Shown one piece after another: positions 44,583-53,881 of a stretch of 64,000 bases of DNA. This stretch comes from Deltaproteobacteria bacterium. Its GTDB lineage: Bacteria; Desulfobacterota; Desulfobaccia; Desulfobaccales; Desulfobaccaceae. The stretch spans positions 1 through 64,000 of the forward strand of contig JAFDGA010000012.1 in the NCBI GenBank assembly GCA_019309545.1, in the 5' to 3' direction. Each line of letters begins with the position of its first letter. Positions within the stretch are counted from its first letter, which is position 1. The notes under the pieces are model-generated. The model searched no databases. It was not told the origin of the DNA and saw only the letters and a list, made by a program, of their open reading frames with translations. Made by a program: the position numbers and the translations under genes.

Positions 44583-45932
44583 ATGAGGAAATTGTTCGGC
44601 ACGGATGGTATCCGGGGCACCGCTAATGTTTACCCGATGACCGCCGAGGTGGCACTGCGGTTGGGGCGGGCTCTGGCTTATGTCATCAAGAATAGTCAGC
44701 GCCGGCATCGCATTGTGGTGGGCAAGGATACCCGCATCTCAGGGTACATCCTGGAATATGCCATCACCGCCGGCATATGTTCGATGGGGGTGGATGTCCT
44801 CTTGTTAGGGCCGCTGCCCACGCCCGGCATCGCCTTTATTACTCATTCCATGCGGGCCGATGCCGGGGTGGTTATCTCTGCTTCACATAATCCCTATCAG
44901 GATAACGGCATTAAATTATTTTCCGGCCAGGGGTTCAAATTTCCTGATGAACTGGAAGCCCGCATGGAAACTTTAATGGCCGGCTCAGAGGTTGAGAACT
45001 GTTGTCCGACCGCCACCGAGGTGGGACAGGCCTTTCGCATCGACGATGCCCGCGGTCGTTACATCGCCTATCTAAAAAGTACCTTTCCCAAGGAGCTGAG
45101 CCTGGATGGGTTAAAAATTGTCCTGGACTGCGCTCATGGTGCCACTTATCGGGTAGCCCCAGCGGTGCTGGAGGAACTAGGGGCCAACCTGATAACTATC
45201 GGGGTCAAACCGAATGGCAAAAATATCAATCATAACTGCGGCTCTACGCACCCGGAAATGATTAGTTCCCTGGTCAAGCGTAACCAGGCAGATCTGGGGC
45301 TGGCCCTGGATGGCGATGGCGATCGGGTAATCATGGTAGATCATCGAGGTCGGTTGATAGATGGTGATCACCTGATGGCGATTTGTGCGGGCAGCATGCT
45401 CAAGGCCGGCACTTTACACAAAAAAACGGTAGTGACCACGGTAATGAGTAACATGGGGTTGGAGGTGGCTCTCAAGCGGATGGGGGGGCGCCTGGTGCGC
45501 ACCATGGTAGGGGACCGTTATGTCGTCGAGACCATGATCCAGATGGGCTGTAATTTGGGGGGCGAGCAGTCTGGGCATCTGATCTTTCGGGACCACAGCA
45601 CCACCGGCGATGGCATCTTGAGCGCATTGCAATTATTAACCGTTATGCAACGGGAACAAAAATCCCTGGCAGAATTGGCCTCGGTCATGGAGGTTTATCC
45701 TCAGACCCTGCTTAACGTTCGGGTGCGGGAAAAAAGGGATTTGTCTGAAGTTCCGCCAGTAATCCAGGGGATTCGAGCCGCCGAAAAAGCCCTGGGAGGG
45801 CGCGGCCGCTTGCTGATTCGTTACTCCGGCACCGAACCTCTGTTACGGGTTATGTGCGAGGGAGAAGACTCCCAGGAAGTCGAGACCATCGCCCAGGAAG
45901 TGGCAGCATTAATTCAGACTCACTTAAATTAA
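44583..45932 (+). CDS. glmM: Phosphoglucosamine mutase
   Basis: A 449-residue alpha-D-phosphohexomutase converting glucosamine-6-phosphate to glucosamine-1-phosphate for UDP-GlcNAc. Signature parts: [11 protein letters not shown] at the start, the phosphoserine loop [16 protein letters not shown], the metal loop ALDGDGDRV and the phosphate loop [15 protein letters not shown] 44583 follows GAGAGAGGTAGAG; an upstream ATG at 44526 would add a non-conserved leader. Confidence 0.96.
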   Translation: MRKLFGTDGIRGTANVYPMTAEVALRLGRALAYVIKNSQRRHRIVVGKDTRISGYILEYAITAGICSMGVDVLLLGPLPTPGIAFITHSMRADAGVVISASHNPYQDNGIKLFSGQGFKFPDELEARMETLMAGSEVENCCPTATEVGQAFRIDDARGRYIAYLKSTFPKELSLDGLKIVLDCAHGATYRVAPAVLEELGANLITIGVKPNGKNINHNCGSTHPEMISSLVKRNQADLGLALDGDGDRVIMVDHRGRLIDGDHLMAICAGSMLKAGTLHKKTVVTTVMSNMGLEVALKRMGGRLVRTMVGDRYVVETMIQMGCNLGGEQSGHLIFRDHSTTGDGILSALQLLTVMQREQKSLAELASVMEVYPQTLLNVRVREKRDLSEVPPVIQGIRAAEKALGGRGRLLIRYSGTEPLLRVMCEGEDSQEVETIAQEVAALIQTHLN

Positions 45933-45944
45933 GGAGGGTTTAAA

Positions 45945-46727
45945 GTGCTCATCGTCATTGACGTGGGCAATTCCAACACAGTGATCGGGGTTTACCAGAA
46001 TGACCGCCTGGTCAGTGATTGGCGCATCCGCACGGAAAAAGATACCACAGCTGACGAGTATGGATTACTGCTCAGGAATCTTTTTCAATCACGGGGCTTG
46101 TCTTTGGAGCCAAATACTGATTTGGCGATCTCCTGTGTCGTCCCGCCCATGATCAATACCTTGGAAAAATTCGGCCAGCGTTACCTGGGGGTCAAGCCCT
46201 TGTTAATCGGTCCTGGCATTAAAACCGGCATGCCAATTTACTATGATAATCCTAAGGAAGTCGGGGCTGATCGCATTGTCAATGCCGTGGCCGCTTATGA
46301 AAAGGTCAAGGGCAGCGTCATCATAGTTGATTTTGGCACTGCCACCACCTTTGATGTGATCTCCAACCAGGGGGAATATCTGGGTGGGGTCATCGCCCCG
46401 GGGGTGACCATTTCCTGCGAAGCCCTGTTTCATAAGGCCTCCAAACTGCCCCGGGTGGAGATTTTCATGAAACCGCGCAGCATTATTGCCAAGGATACCA
46501 TCAGTAGCATGAATGCCGGCATCATTTACGGCTTTGCCGGGCTGGTGGACGGTGTAGTGCAGCGGATCAAGGAAGCCCTGAAGCAGCCGGTGACGGTTAT
46601 CGCTACTGGCGGTCTGGCCGATCTGATTGCTCCTGAGACTCAGACGGTGGATCGGGTCGACGAGTTTCTAACCCTGGAAGGGCTGAAAATTATCTATTAT
46701 CGGAACCGACCTCGAAAGGAGGACTAG
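45945..46727 (+). CDS. coaX: Type III pantothenate kinase
   Basis: A 260-residue ASKHA kinase catalysing the first step of CoA synthesis. IVIDVGNSNTVIGVY is the phosphate-1 motif, VGADRIVNAVAAYEK and IIVDFGTATTFDVI the catalytic and phosphate-2 regions. The start is GTG 45945 with AGGAGGG, 12 bases after glmM, so both are probably co-transcribed. Confidence 0.95.
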   Translation: MLIVIDVGNSNTVIGVYQNDRLVSDWRIRTEKDTTADEYGLLLRNLFQSRGLSLEPNTDLAISCVVPPMINTLEKFGQRYLGVKPLLIGPGIKTGMPIYYDNPKEVGADRIVNAVAAYEKVKGSVIIVDFGTATTFDVISNQGEYLGGVIAPGVTISCEALFHKASKLPRVEIFMKPRSIIAKDTISSMNAGIIYGFAGLVDGVVQRIKEALKQPVTVIATGGLADLIAPETQTVDRVDEFLTLEGLKIIYYRNRPRKED

Positions 46728-46731
46728 GGCC

Positions 46732-47472
46732 ATGACCGACCTGGGCGCCGGCATTGGCATCCGCTATCTCTTTGAGACCCGTTATGATCGGGAAAGTCTG
46801 GGGGAGTCGCGGGAGCATTTCGCCCGGGCTCCGGCCTTTAAAGAGTATCCCCCGGATACCCAACGGGTGAGCCTGCCCATCGTAGCCGATCAATTTAAGG
46901 CCGATTTCTGGACTGTGGTCCGGCAGCGGCGCTCGCTCCGGGATTATCTGGATAGCCCTGTGAGTCAGGCCGCACTAGCCGGGTTATTGTGGGCCAGCCA
47001 GGGGGTCACTCTGACGTTTCGCAATTTTGCCTTTCGGGCCGTCCCATCTGCTGGAGCACTCTATCCAGTCGAGACCTATGTGGCCGTCCACCGGGTAACC
47101 GGCCTCAACCCTGGCATCTGGCACTTCCAGGTCCGGGAATTTGGCCTGGAACTGGTGAGCCCGGGAGATTGTCGCCGGGAACTGGTGGCCGCCGGGCTTA
47201 ACCAGAGCTTTCTGGGTACTGCCGCGGTGGTCTTCATCTGGTCCGGTATTCTGCGGCGGTCGCTGTGGAAATATCGGCAGCGGGCCATTCGCTATCTCTT
47301 CCTGGATGCCGGCCATATCTGCCAAAGCTTGCACCTGGCGGCTACCGCGCTAGGGTTAGGGTGTTGTCCGGTGGGGGCCTTCTTGGATGGCGAGGTCGAG
47401 CGTCTGCTCCAGATCGACGGCCAGGAAGAAGTGGCACTGTATATGGCCGCAATAGGTCGGGTTAATCAGTAA
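46732..47472 (+). CDS. SagB-type nitroreductase-family oxidoreductase
   Basis: A 246-residue FMN-dependent protein. VVRQRRSLRDYLDSP, PSAGALYPVETYVAVHRV and PGIWHFQVREF follow the SagB/ThcOx subfamily, and LHLAATALGLGCCPVGAFLD is the usual FMN-side C-terminal motif. SagB enzymes oxidise azolines in peptide natural products, but lone relatives are widespread with unknown substrates. It follows coaX by four bases with a strong GGAGG, so it likely shares its transcript. Confidence 0.87.
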   Translation: MTDLGAGIGIRYLFETRYDRESLGESREHFARAPAFKEYPPDTQRVSLPIVADQFKADFWTVVRQRRSLRDYLDSPVSQAALAGLLWASQGVTLTFRNFAFRAVPSAGALYPVETYVAVHRVTGLNPGIWHFQVREFGLELVSPGDCRRELVAAGLNQSFLGTAAVVFIWSGILRRSLWKYRQRAIRYLFLDAGHICQSLHLAATALGLGCCPVGAFLDGEVERLLQIDGQEEVALYMAAIGRVNQ

Positions 47473-47508
47473 ATTTGAATAATATTGTGGGTTGATAAGG
47501 TGGATAGG

Positions 47509-47957
47509 ATGGATATTGAGAATAGCGGACCTTTTTTAGCGGCAGCATTTTTCTGTGATAAAGTTCTAGAGGAAAAAGACGGCACTTTGAGCGCCATTCG
47601 CATTGTAAACCGTATTACTCACACTATCTCTGCTCCGGATGCTCCAGAAACCATGCCTTCGATAATAATCAACGCGTTTGCCGTACTTTCTTTTAAATCA
47701 GGTAAAGCCCGGGGGAAATATACCCTAAAACTTCTGCCGACTAGTCCATCTGGCAAAAAATGCCAGAATTCTCGGGGCCTGTACTTTTTGAGGGGGAAGA
47801 CCACGGAGTAAACGTGGTATTGAATTTAGCCATCCGTATGGAAGAAGAAGGGTTATATTGGTTTGATGTGATGCTTAATGAGCAATTAATTACCCGGATG
47901 CCATTACGTGTCGTATACCAAAGGGACAGGACGGAAAAAACCACCGCTCAATCTTAA
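47509..47957 (+). pseudogene. DUF6941-like small protein gene split by a frameshift
   Basis: The first frame (from ATG 47509) reads FLAAAFFCDKVLEEKDGTLS...GKYTLKLLPTSPSGKK and then leaves the family pattern. The second frame (47760-47957) continues naturally: MPEFSGPVLFEGEDHGVNVV...LRVVYQRD. The switch is exactly at a run of six A (about 47756-47761); one additional A, or a -1 slip, joins the halves into about 150 residues. It is therefore either a recent mutation, a sequencing error or a slippage-dependent gene. The family function is unknown. Confidence 0.7.
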
Positions 47958-48243
47958 TATCAGAAGCTGATGATATAGAGGAATCGGCTACCAGATTTAC
48001 CCTATAATTTTCGACTAAGGGACGGAGCTTTTGTTTCAACTCCTGTTCGCTCCAGATATCATTAGAAAATTCGGCGAGCCAGAGCTCAATCTCATAAACA
48101 AGATCAATTACAGCTTGGTTCGCACTTTGACCTACATTCCAAGATGATGGCACAAACCAAGCCAAGAAATCCTCATAAGAAATCTCTTCAACAAGATATC
48201 GAGCTAACCATTCACGAATCTCTAAATCGAGGGCAGGTTTCAT
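47890..48243 (-). CDS. Conserved hypothetical protein, 117 aa
   Basis: A soluble acidic protein with the text LEIREWLARYLVEEISYEDFLAWFVP and AVIDLVYEIELWLAEFSNDIWSE, a combination I recall from many uncharacterised bacterial proteins. It runs opposite to the split gene and overlaps its 3' end by 68 bases, so the last residues may not be conserved. ATG 48243 has AAGG ten bases before it. The function is unknown. Confidence 0.65.
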   Translation of the reverse strand: MKPALDLEIREWLARYLVEEISYEDFLAWFVPSSWNVGQSANQAVIDLVYEIELWLAEFSNDIWSEQELKQKLRPLVENYRVNLVADSSISSASDIKIERWFFPSCPFGIRHVMASG

Positions 48244-48550
48244 GGCAGATTCACCTTCTAAATGTATTGGTCGTAAACAATTACGTCAGATGTTCAATGA
48301 TGGAAATTACTGGTCCCGTGCGCTATCAGGTGAATTCCAGCAATTAGTTAGTAAAAGAAAGACACTTAGATCCCTTAAAGACCGCCGAACCGACCTGCAC
48401 ACACAGTCAGATGTTAACATACAAAGATATGGCAGGCAATGAGATAGCTCGGGTGCATCAATATCTCCGCCCCAACGGGAAAATGGCGCGGCAGGGCGAC
48501 CTGATCCGAAAAGATTGATTCAAGGTGGAATAATTTATTCTACAAAATAA
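48242..48550 (+). pseudogene. Frameshifted remnant of a small conserved protein
   Basis: Frame 1 (48242 on) gives RQMFNDGNYWSRALSGEFQQLV; after a shift near 48345 a second frame gives LDPLKTAEPTCTHSQ...GNEIARVHQYLRPNG; after another near 48483 (a run of four A) a third gives AAGRPDPKRLIQGGIIYSTK and stop at 48550. Together these match a common small protein with the motif ARVHQYLRPDG...GRPDPK. Its start codon overlaps head-to-head with that of the opposite-strand gene. Confidence 0.7.
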
Positions 48551-48709
48551 ATTTCCCAGAATTATACCAAAAGTCCCTTGTTTTTCCCAGCAAGTGAAAA
48601 GCATTCGACAAAAATTTTAAAGATGGTGATCGGCCCTTAGCAAGAAAGAGATAAATCTAGATTAACTTGTCATTAATAGGTAGTTAGTCATTATTTTAAC
48701 CAAAATCTC

Positions 48710-49807
48710 ATGAAGCCCAATAAAAAGATCGTTATCAGCGTCCTCGGCGGCTTATTATTATTAGGGCTGGCCGGCTCTTTGCTCTACCGCTGGTGGTATG
48801 CCCTGCCCGAAGGCCTGCTGGTCGCCAGTGGCCGCATCGAGGGCGACGAGGTGGTGATTGCTCCTAAGATTGCCGGGAAAGTTATCCTGGTTAACAAAGA
48901 TAAGGGCGATCCGGTTGAGCCCGGGGAATTGTTGGCCCGGCTGGACTCGGACCAGATAACCGCTCAATTGCAACGAGCCCAGAAGGAAGCTGATTATTGG
49001 CAGAAACAGGTAGAACAGGCCGGCATAGACCTGGATTACACTGAACGCCACGTGCAAGCCAGCATTACTGAAAGCCGTGCCCGTGTCGGGGCCTTAGCCG
49101 CGCGGGTCGTTGAAGCTGAGGCCATTTATGTGAAGAATCGTCTGGACTACGATCGTTACCGGTCGTTATTTTCCCGCCAAGTGGTACCCAAACAACGGTT
49201 GGATCAAGTAACCTCCGCCTACCAGGCTTCCAGGGCCAGTCTCCAGGCCAGTAGGCAAGAGTTGCAGCTGGCCCAGGCGCAATTGCAGCAGGCCCGCTTG
49301 TTGCTCAAGACGGTAGAAATGAAACGGCAAGCCTATGAGGCCGTCCAGGCCAGCTTCGCGGCCGCCCGGGCCGCGGTTCAGGAAGCCCAGGCCAATCTCC
49401 ATGATACCTATATTTACAGCCCGTCGCGAGGGACAATCCTCACCAAGGAGGTAGAACCGGGAGAGGTGGTGAATCCCGGGACCCCGCTGTTTACCATGGT
49501 CAATATGGATAAACTCTTTCTCAAGGTCTATATCAACGAGCCGGATATCGGTAAGATCCGGTTGGGTCAGGAGGCCCGCATTTATGTTGATGCCTTTCCC
49601 GACCGGGCCTTCAAGGCTCAGGTCTCCCGGGTGGCCCAGCGGGCCGAGTTTACCCCGAAATATGTCGAAACCCGCGCTGAGCGAGTCAAACTGGTGTTTG
49701 CCGTGGAACTCCTGGCGAAAAACCCGGAAGGCTATCTTAAGCCGGGGATGCCGGGTGACGGGGTAATTCGGGTCCAGGAGGGGGTACCTTGGCAACGGCC
49801 GCGGTGA
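48710..49807 (+). CDS. HlyD-family adaptor of an ABC exporter (YbhG-like)
   Basis: A 365-residue membrane-fusion protein. One N-terminal helix (residues 8-28), the first lipoyl half ASGRIEGDEVVIAPKIAGKV, an alpha-hairpin coiled coil (about 75-235) and the second half YSPSRGTILTKEVEPGEVV followed by a beta-barrel. Ordered directly before a double ATPase and two ABC-2 permeases, it is the YbhG/HlyD component of a YbhGFSR-type exporter. It overlaps the ATPase gene by 19 bases. A TolC partner is not in this operon. Confidence 0.92.
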   Translation: MKPNKKIVISVLGGLLLLGLAGSLLYRWWYALPEGLLVASGRIEGDEVVIAPKIAGKVILVNKDKGDPVEPGELLARLDSDQITAQLQRAQKEADYWQKQVEQAGIDLDYTERHVQASITESRARVGALAARVVEAEAIYVKNRLDYDRYRSLFSRQVVPKQRLDQVTSAYQASRASLQASRQELQLAQAQLQQARLLLKTVEMKRQAYEAVQASFAAARAAVQEAQANLHDTYIYSPSRGTILTKEVEPGEVVNPGTPLFTMVNMDKLFLKVYINEPDIGKIRLGQEARIYVDAFPDRAFKAQVSRVAQRAEFTPKYVETRAERVKLVFAVELLAKNPEGYLKPGMPGDGVIRVQEGVPWQRPR

Positions 49808-51576
49808 GTGCCGACCCCAAGGTTATCGAAGTCCAGAACCTATCTAAATCCTATCGCCGGCAGCCTGCCGTCCAGGGAGTGTCTTTTTCGATTGAACGGG
49901 GAGAGGTTTTCGGTCTGTTAGGGCCCGATGGGGCAGGTAAATCCAGTATTATCGAGATGTTAACCGGAGTGCTGAGCAAGACCGAAGGAAAGGCCACGGT
50001 CAACGGCGTTGATGTCTTTGCCAACCCGGAAGCGGTCAAGCCCCATATCGGTTACATGCCCCAGGGCCTGGGGCTCAACCTCTACGACACCCTGTCAGTT
50101 GATGAAAATATTGATTTTTTCGGCGATCTGCGGGAGGTGCCAACCCCGACCTTTGAACGCAATAAGGCCGAGTTGTTGCAGATCACCCGCCTGGAACGCT
50201 TTCGGGATCGGCCCGCGGCCCAACTCTCGGGCGGCATGCGGCAAAAACTGGCCCTCTGCTGTACCTTAATTCATCTGCCGGAGCTGATCTTTTTAGATGA
50301 ACCGACTACCGGGGTGGACCCGATTTCCCGCCGGGAATTCTGGATGATCATCAACCGGCTGGTGGTGGAGCAGGGGACCACGGTGCTCATGACCACTTCT
50401 TATTTGGATGAGGCCGAACGTTGCCATCGGGTGGCTTTTATGTACCAGGGGCATATAATTGCTCAGGGAACTCCGGCCGACCTCCAGGCTCAGGCCGGCA
50501 CTGATGCCCAGGGACGGCCCCGGAGTCTGGAGGAGGTGTTCATCCGGGCTTTAGAACAGGAGACCGGGGAATCGGCTCCACTGGTGATGATGGCTCCAGG
50601 CGCGGTGGCGCCGCCGGCCATTGAAACCGCGGCCCCGGCCATCGCCGTCGAAGCCCTTACCAAGAAATTCGGCGAATTCGTGGCGGTGAATCAGGTCAGT
50701 TTTGAGGTGCGGCAAGGGGAAATCTTCGGGTTCCTGGGGCCCAATGGGGCCGGTAAAACCACGGTGATCAAGATGCTTACCGGCATTGTGCCTCCTACCA
50801 GCGGCCAGGCCTCCATTGGCGGCCTTGACCTCCGCTCCGCCCGTCAGCAGATCAAGTCTCAATTGGGCTATATGTCGCAGAAATTTTCCCTTTATCGGGA
50901 TCTGACCGTGCTGGAAAACCTCCGGCTCTATGGCGGAATATATGGGATGGCCGCGGCTGATTTAGAAAGCCGCATTCCAGAGATTCTGGCCATGGCCGAT
51001 CTACAGGGCCGGGAAGACCAGATGGCTGCCGGGCTTCCCCTGGGGATCCGGCAGCGACTGGCCCTCGGTAGCGCCATTCTACACCGTCCCCGGATTGTCT
51101 TTCTGGATGAACCGACCTCGGGAGTGGATCCCCTTGCCCGGCGCAAGTTCTGGCAGATCATTCACCAGTTGGCGGCCGCCGGAGTGACTATCGTGGTCTC
51201 GACCCATTATATGGATGAAGCCCAACACTGTCAGCGGCTGGCCTTGATGCACCAGGGCCACCTGGTGGCGGTGGGGACCCCGGATGAACTTCGGGTCCAG
51301 GCCGAAGCGGCTACCGGCCGCATCCTGGACATCTGCACTCCGACCTTCCGCGAGGCCTTCCTCCTGCTCCAAAAGCATTTCCCCCAGGCCATCCTGCACG
51401 GCAGCCAGGTCCATATTCCCACCCTGCACCCGGCCCCGGACCGGGAGCAGATCCAGCAACTGCTGGCCCAGGCCCGGTTACCGCTCGATCAGATCCTGGA
51501 AATCCCGCTGTCCATGGAAGATACCTTTATATATTTCATCGAGGCCGCTGAACTGGAGAAGGCTAATGCGTCTTAA
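49789..51576 (+). CDS. Double ABC ATPase (YbhF-like)
   Basis: A 595-residue protein with two nucleotide-binding domains. NBD1 (about 10-260): Walker A GPDGAGKSS, signature LSGGMRQK, Walker B LIFLDEPTTGVDP. NBD2 (about 285-590): Walker A GPNGAGKTT, signature LPLGIRQR, Walker B IVFLDEPTSGVDP. The weak second signature is usual for the YbhF family. The start is TTG 49789 with CAGGAGGGG before it. It energises the ABC-2 permeases downstream; substrates of relatives are drugs or cations. Confidence 0.93.
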   Translation: MATAAVSADPKVIEVQNLSKSYRRQPAVQGVSFSIERGEVFGLLGPDGAGKSSIIEMLTGVLSKTEGKATVNGVDVFANPEAVKPHIGYMPQGLGLNLYDTLSVDENIDFFGDLREVPTPTFERNKAELLQITRLERFRDRPAAQLSGGMRQKLALCCTLIHLPELIFLDEPTTGVDPISRREFWMIINRLVVEQGTTVLMTTSYLDEAERCHRVAFMYQGHIIAQGTPADLQAQAGTDAQGRPRSLEEVFIRALEQETGESAPLVMMAPGAVAPPAIETAAPAIAVEALTKKFGEFVAVNQVSFEVRQGEIFGFLGPNGAGKTTVIKMLTGIVPPTSGQASIGGLDLRSARQQIKSQLGYMSQKFSLYRDLTVLENLRLYGGIYGMAAADLESRIPEILAMADLQGREDQMAAGLPLGIRQRLALGSAILHRPRIVFLDEPTSGVDPLARRKFWQIIHQLAAAGVTIVVSTHYMDEAQHCQRLALMHQGHLVAVGTPDELRVQAEAATGRILDICTPTFREAFLLLQKHFPQAILHGSQVHIPTLHPAPDREQIQQLLAQARLPLDQILEIPLSMEDTFIYFIEAAELEKANAS

Positions 51577-52696
51577 TCGCCGCCTCCAGAGTGTGGTCCG
51601 GAAAGAAGCCAGGGAAATCTACCGGGATAAACTTTATCTGGCCATGGCTTTCGTGGTGCCGGTGTTTTTGAAGATCCTGTTCGGTTACGGGTTGACCCTG
51701 GATGTTAAAAATATCCCCACCGCGGTGCTCGATTGGAACCGTTCTCCAGCATCACGCGAATACGTTGATCGGGTCGGGCGGTCGCGCTATTTTACCCTGG
51801 AACGCTATCTTCTCGACTACGGCCCTATTTACCAGGGATTGCTAAAAGGGCGGCTCCGTCTGGGGCTGATTATTCCTCCGGATTTTGACCGCACCCTGGC
51901 CCTGGGCCAGGAAACCGAAGTGCAGGCCCTGATTGACGGGTCTTTCCCGGACCGGGCCCTGACCAGTCGCAGTTACTTGGAGGCGATCAATCTGGAGTTC
52001 AATCAGGAGTTAGCCCGGCGGTGGCAGTCATCAACGGGCTCTATGCCTCCTTGGATTGAGGTGGATACCCGGGCCTGGTTCAACTCCGATCTGGAGAGCA
52101 AAAATTTCATTGTCCCCGGCCTGATGGTCACCACCCTCTTTTTCTATCCCGCCCTGTTAGCGTCGATTGCCATTGTGCGGGAAAAAGAGTCCGGCTCGAT
52201 TTTCAACATTTACTGTTCCCCGATCCGGCGGTGGGAATATGTGATCGGCAAGCTCCTGCCGTATTTGGGGATTGGGTTGATTAATTATGTGATGATCTTC
52301 CTGCTCTCCGATTATCTGTTTGACGTTCCTTTTCGCGGCAGCTTTGTCTTTCTGACCTTGGCGGCGGTAATTTATACCGGGGTTTCCACCGCCTGGGGGC
52401 TGCTGATGTCCATTCTGTTCCGCACCCAGGTGGCGGCCATGCTGATCACCATGGTAACCACTATGATCCCCGCCTTCATTTATTCCGGCTTTTTTATCGC
52501 GGTTAACAGCATGGGGCCGGAAGCCCAGTTCATGGCCTATATTTTGCCGGCCACGTACTTTATGGAGCTGGTTCGGGGGGTTTACCTTAAAGGTCTGGGG
52601 ATTCAGGTTTATTGGAGTAACCTGTTGATTCTGATGATGTTTTTAATAATTTTTCTTGGTCTTGGCATTCACAGATTGAAGAAGCGGGTGGGATGA
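51566..52696 (+). CDS. ABC-2 type permease (YbhS-like)
   Basis: A 376-residue inner-membrane protein: an N-terminal helix (YLAMAFVVPVFLKILFGYG), a large periplasmic domain (residues about 45-175) and five C-terminal helices beginning GLMVTTLFFYPALLASIAIVREKESGS. The EKESGS element near the first C-terminal helix is the usual ABC-2 coupling region. ATG 51566 has GGAG upstream and overlaps the ATPase stop by 11 bases. Confidence 0.92.
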   Translation: MRLNRRLQSVVRKEAREIYRDKLYLAMAFVVPVFLKILFGYGLTLDVKNIPTAVLDWNRSPASREYVDRVGRSRYFTLERYLLDYGPIYQGLLKGRLRLGLIIPPDFDRTLALGQETEVQALIDGSFPDRALTSRSYLEAINLEFNQELARRWQSSTGSMPPWIEVDTRAWFNSDLESKNFIVPGLMVTTLFFYPALLASIAIVREKESGSIFNIYCSPIRRWEYVIGKLLPYLGIGLINYVMIFLLSDYLFDVPFRGSFVFLTLAAVIYTGVSTAWGLLMSILFRTQVAAMLITMVTTMIPAFIYSGFFIAVNSMGPEAQFMAYILPATYFMELVRGVYLKGLGIQVYWSNLLILMMFLIIFLGLGIHRLKKRVG

Positions 52697-53829
52697 GGAT
52701 GCTCCAACGCCTGCTAGCCATGCTCCGCAAGGAATATCTCCAGTTTTTCCGGGACCGGGCCTTGATCTATATTGTTCTTTATCTCTTTACGGTCGAGATT
52801 TATGTGGCTGGGTCCGGATTCAACATCGAGGTGCGCAACTATCCCACCGCCATCTATGACCGTGATAATACCCAGCTTAGCGTCCAGTTGGCGGAAAAGT
52901 TTCGCCTGCCTTATTTCCGGGTGACCCATCTGATCTATTCTGACTCAGAGATGGTTACCCTGCTCAATAAAGGCACCGTTTCCCTGGTGCTGGTCATTCC
53001 TTATGGGTTCGCCCGTGACCTGGTGGAAAAAAATCACGCCGAGGTCCAGGCTATTGCTGACGGCACCCTGTCAAATACCGCCCTATTGGCCCTGGGTTAT
53101 GCCAGCCAGATCGCCGGGGAATTTGCTCAAGAGGTGGGCCGGCGCCTGGGGCGCACCGTGCCCGGCGCCGAACACCTTCAGCCTCAGGTGAAGCTCAAAC
53201 CGCGGGTCAAATATAATCCCAATCAGAAAGCGGAATGGTTTTCTTCTCTGATGGAACTCTTCAGTGTAATAACGGTGGTGTCTATTCTGCTACCGGCGGC
53301 GGCCATGGTCCGAGAAAAAGAGCGGGGCACCATCGAACAACTGATGGTCACCCCCATCACCCCGGTGGAGATCATGCTGGCCAAGGTGATCTCCATGGCC
53401 TCTATCGTCCTGGTGTCATCCTTCCTCAGCCTTTTCCTGGTGATTTACCCGATTTTTGCATTGCCCTGGCGCGGCAACATGTTACTCTATATGGTGGCCA
53501 CTGCTCTTTTTGTCTTCAGCGCCACCGGGGTCGGCCTGCTCATTGCCACGGTTTGCCGGAATCTGCCCCAAACCATTCTTTTTTTATTGATAGTGCTCCC
53601 CCCGATCATGTTTCTGTCCGGGTCCTGGACTGCTCTGGAAGCCATGCCTCTCGGGATGCGCCTGATCACCTATATCTCTCCTTTAAAGTATTATATCATT
53701 ATCGCCTACGGCATCCTGCTCAAAGGCGCCGGCCTGACTCAGTTGTGGCCGGAGTTTGTGGGCCTGACCGTCCTGGGCTTGCTCCTCTTTGGCTTCTGCG
53801 CCGTCCGCTTCCGGCGGCATTTTGGGTAA
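52693..53829 (+). CDS. ABC-2 type permease (YbhR-like)
   Basis: A 378-residue paralogue of the preceding gene with the same one-plus-five helix layout. The coupling segment is VREKERGTIEQLMVTPITPVEIMLAKV (in parts). The two permeases probably form a heterodimer. The start overlaps the previous stop by four bases (ATGA). Last gene of the exporter operon. Confidence 0.92.
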   Translation: MRMLQRLLAMLRKEYLQFFRDRALIYIVLYLFTVEIYVAGSGFNIEVRNYPTAIYDRDNTQLSVQLAEKFRLPYFRVTHLIYSDSEMVTLLNKGTVSLVLVIPYGFARDLVEKNHAEVQAIADGTLSNTALLALGYASQIAGEFAQEVGRRLGRTVPGAEHLQPQVKLKPRVKYNPNQKAEWFSSLMELFSVITVVSILLPAAAMVREKERGTIEQLMVTPITPVEIMLAKVISMASIVLVSSFLSLFLVIYPIFALPWRGNMLLYMVATALFVFSATGVGLLIATVCRNLPQTILFLLIVLPPIMFLSGSWTALEAMPLGMRLITYISPLKYYIIIAYGILLKGAGLTQLWPEFVGLTVLGLLLFGFCAVRFRRHFG

Positions 53830-53881
53830 GGAGAATTTATAAACTACGGTTTGCCAATGATTTTTTATTAAAATTAATAAG

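Noticed and set aside
51284-51565. Upstream extension of the first ABC-2 permease
   Set aside because: This 94-codon stretch is a shadow of the ATPase gene; the permease begins at ATG 51566 with its own GGAG.
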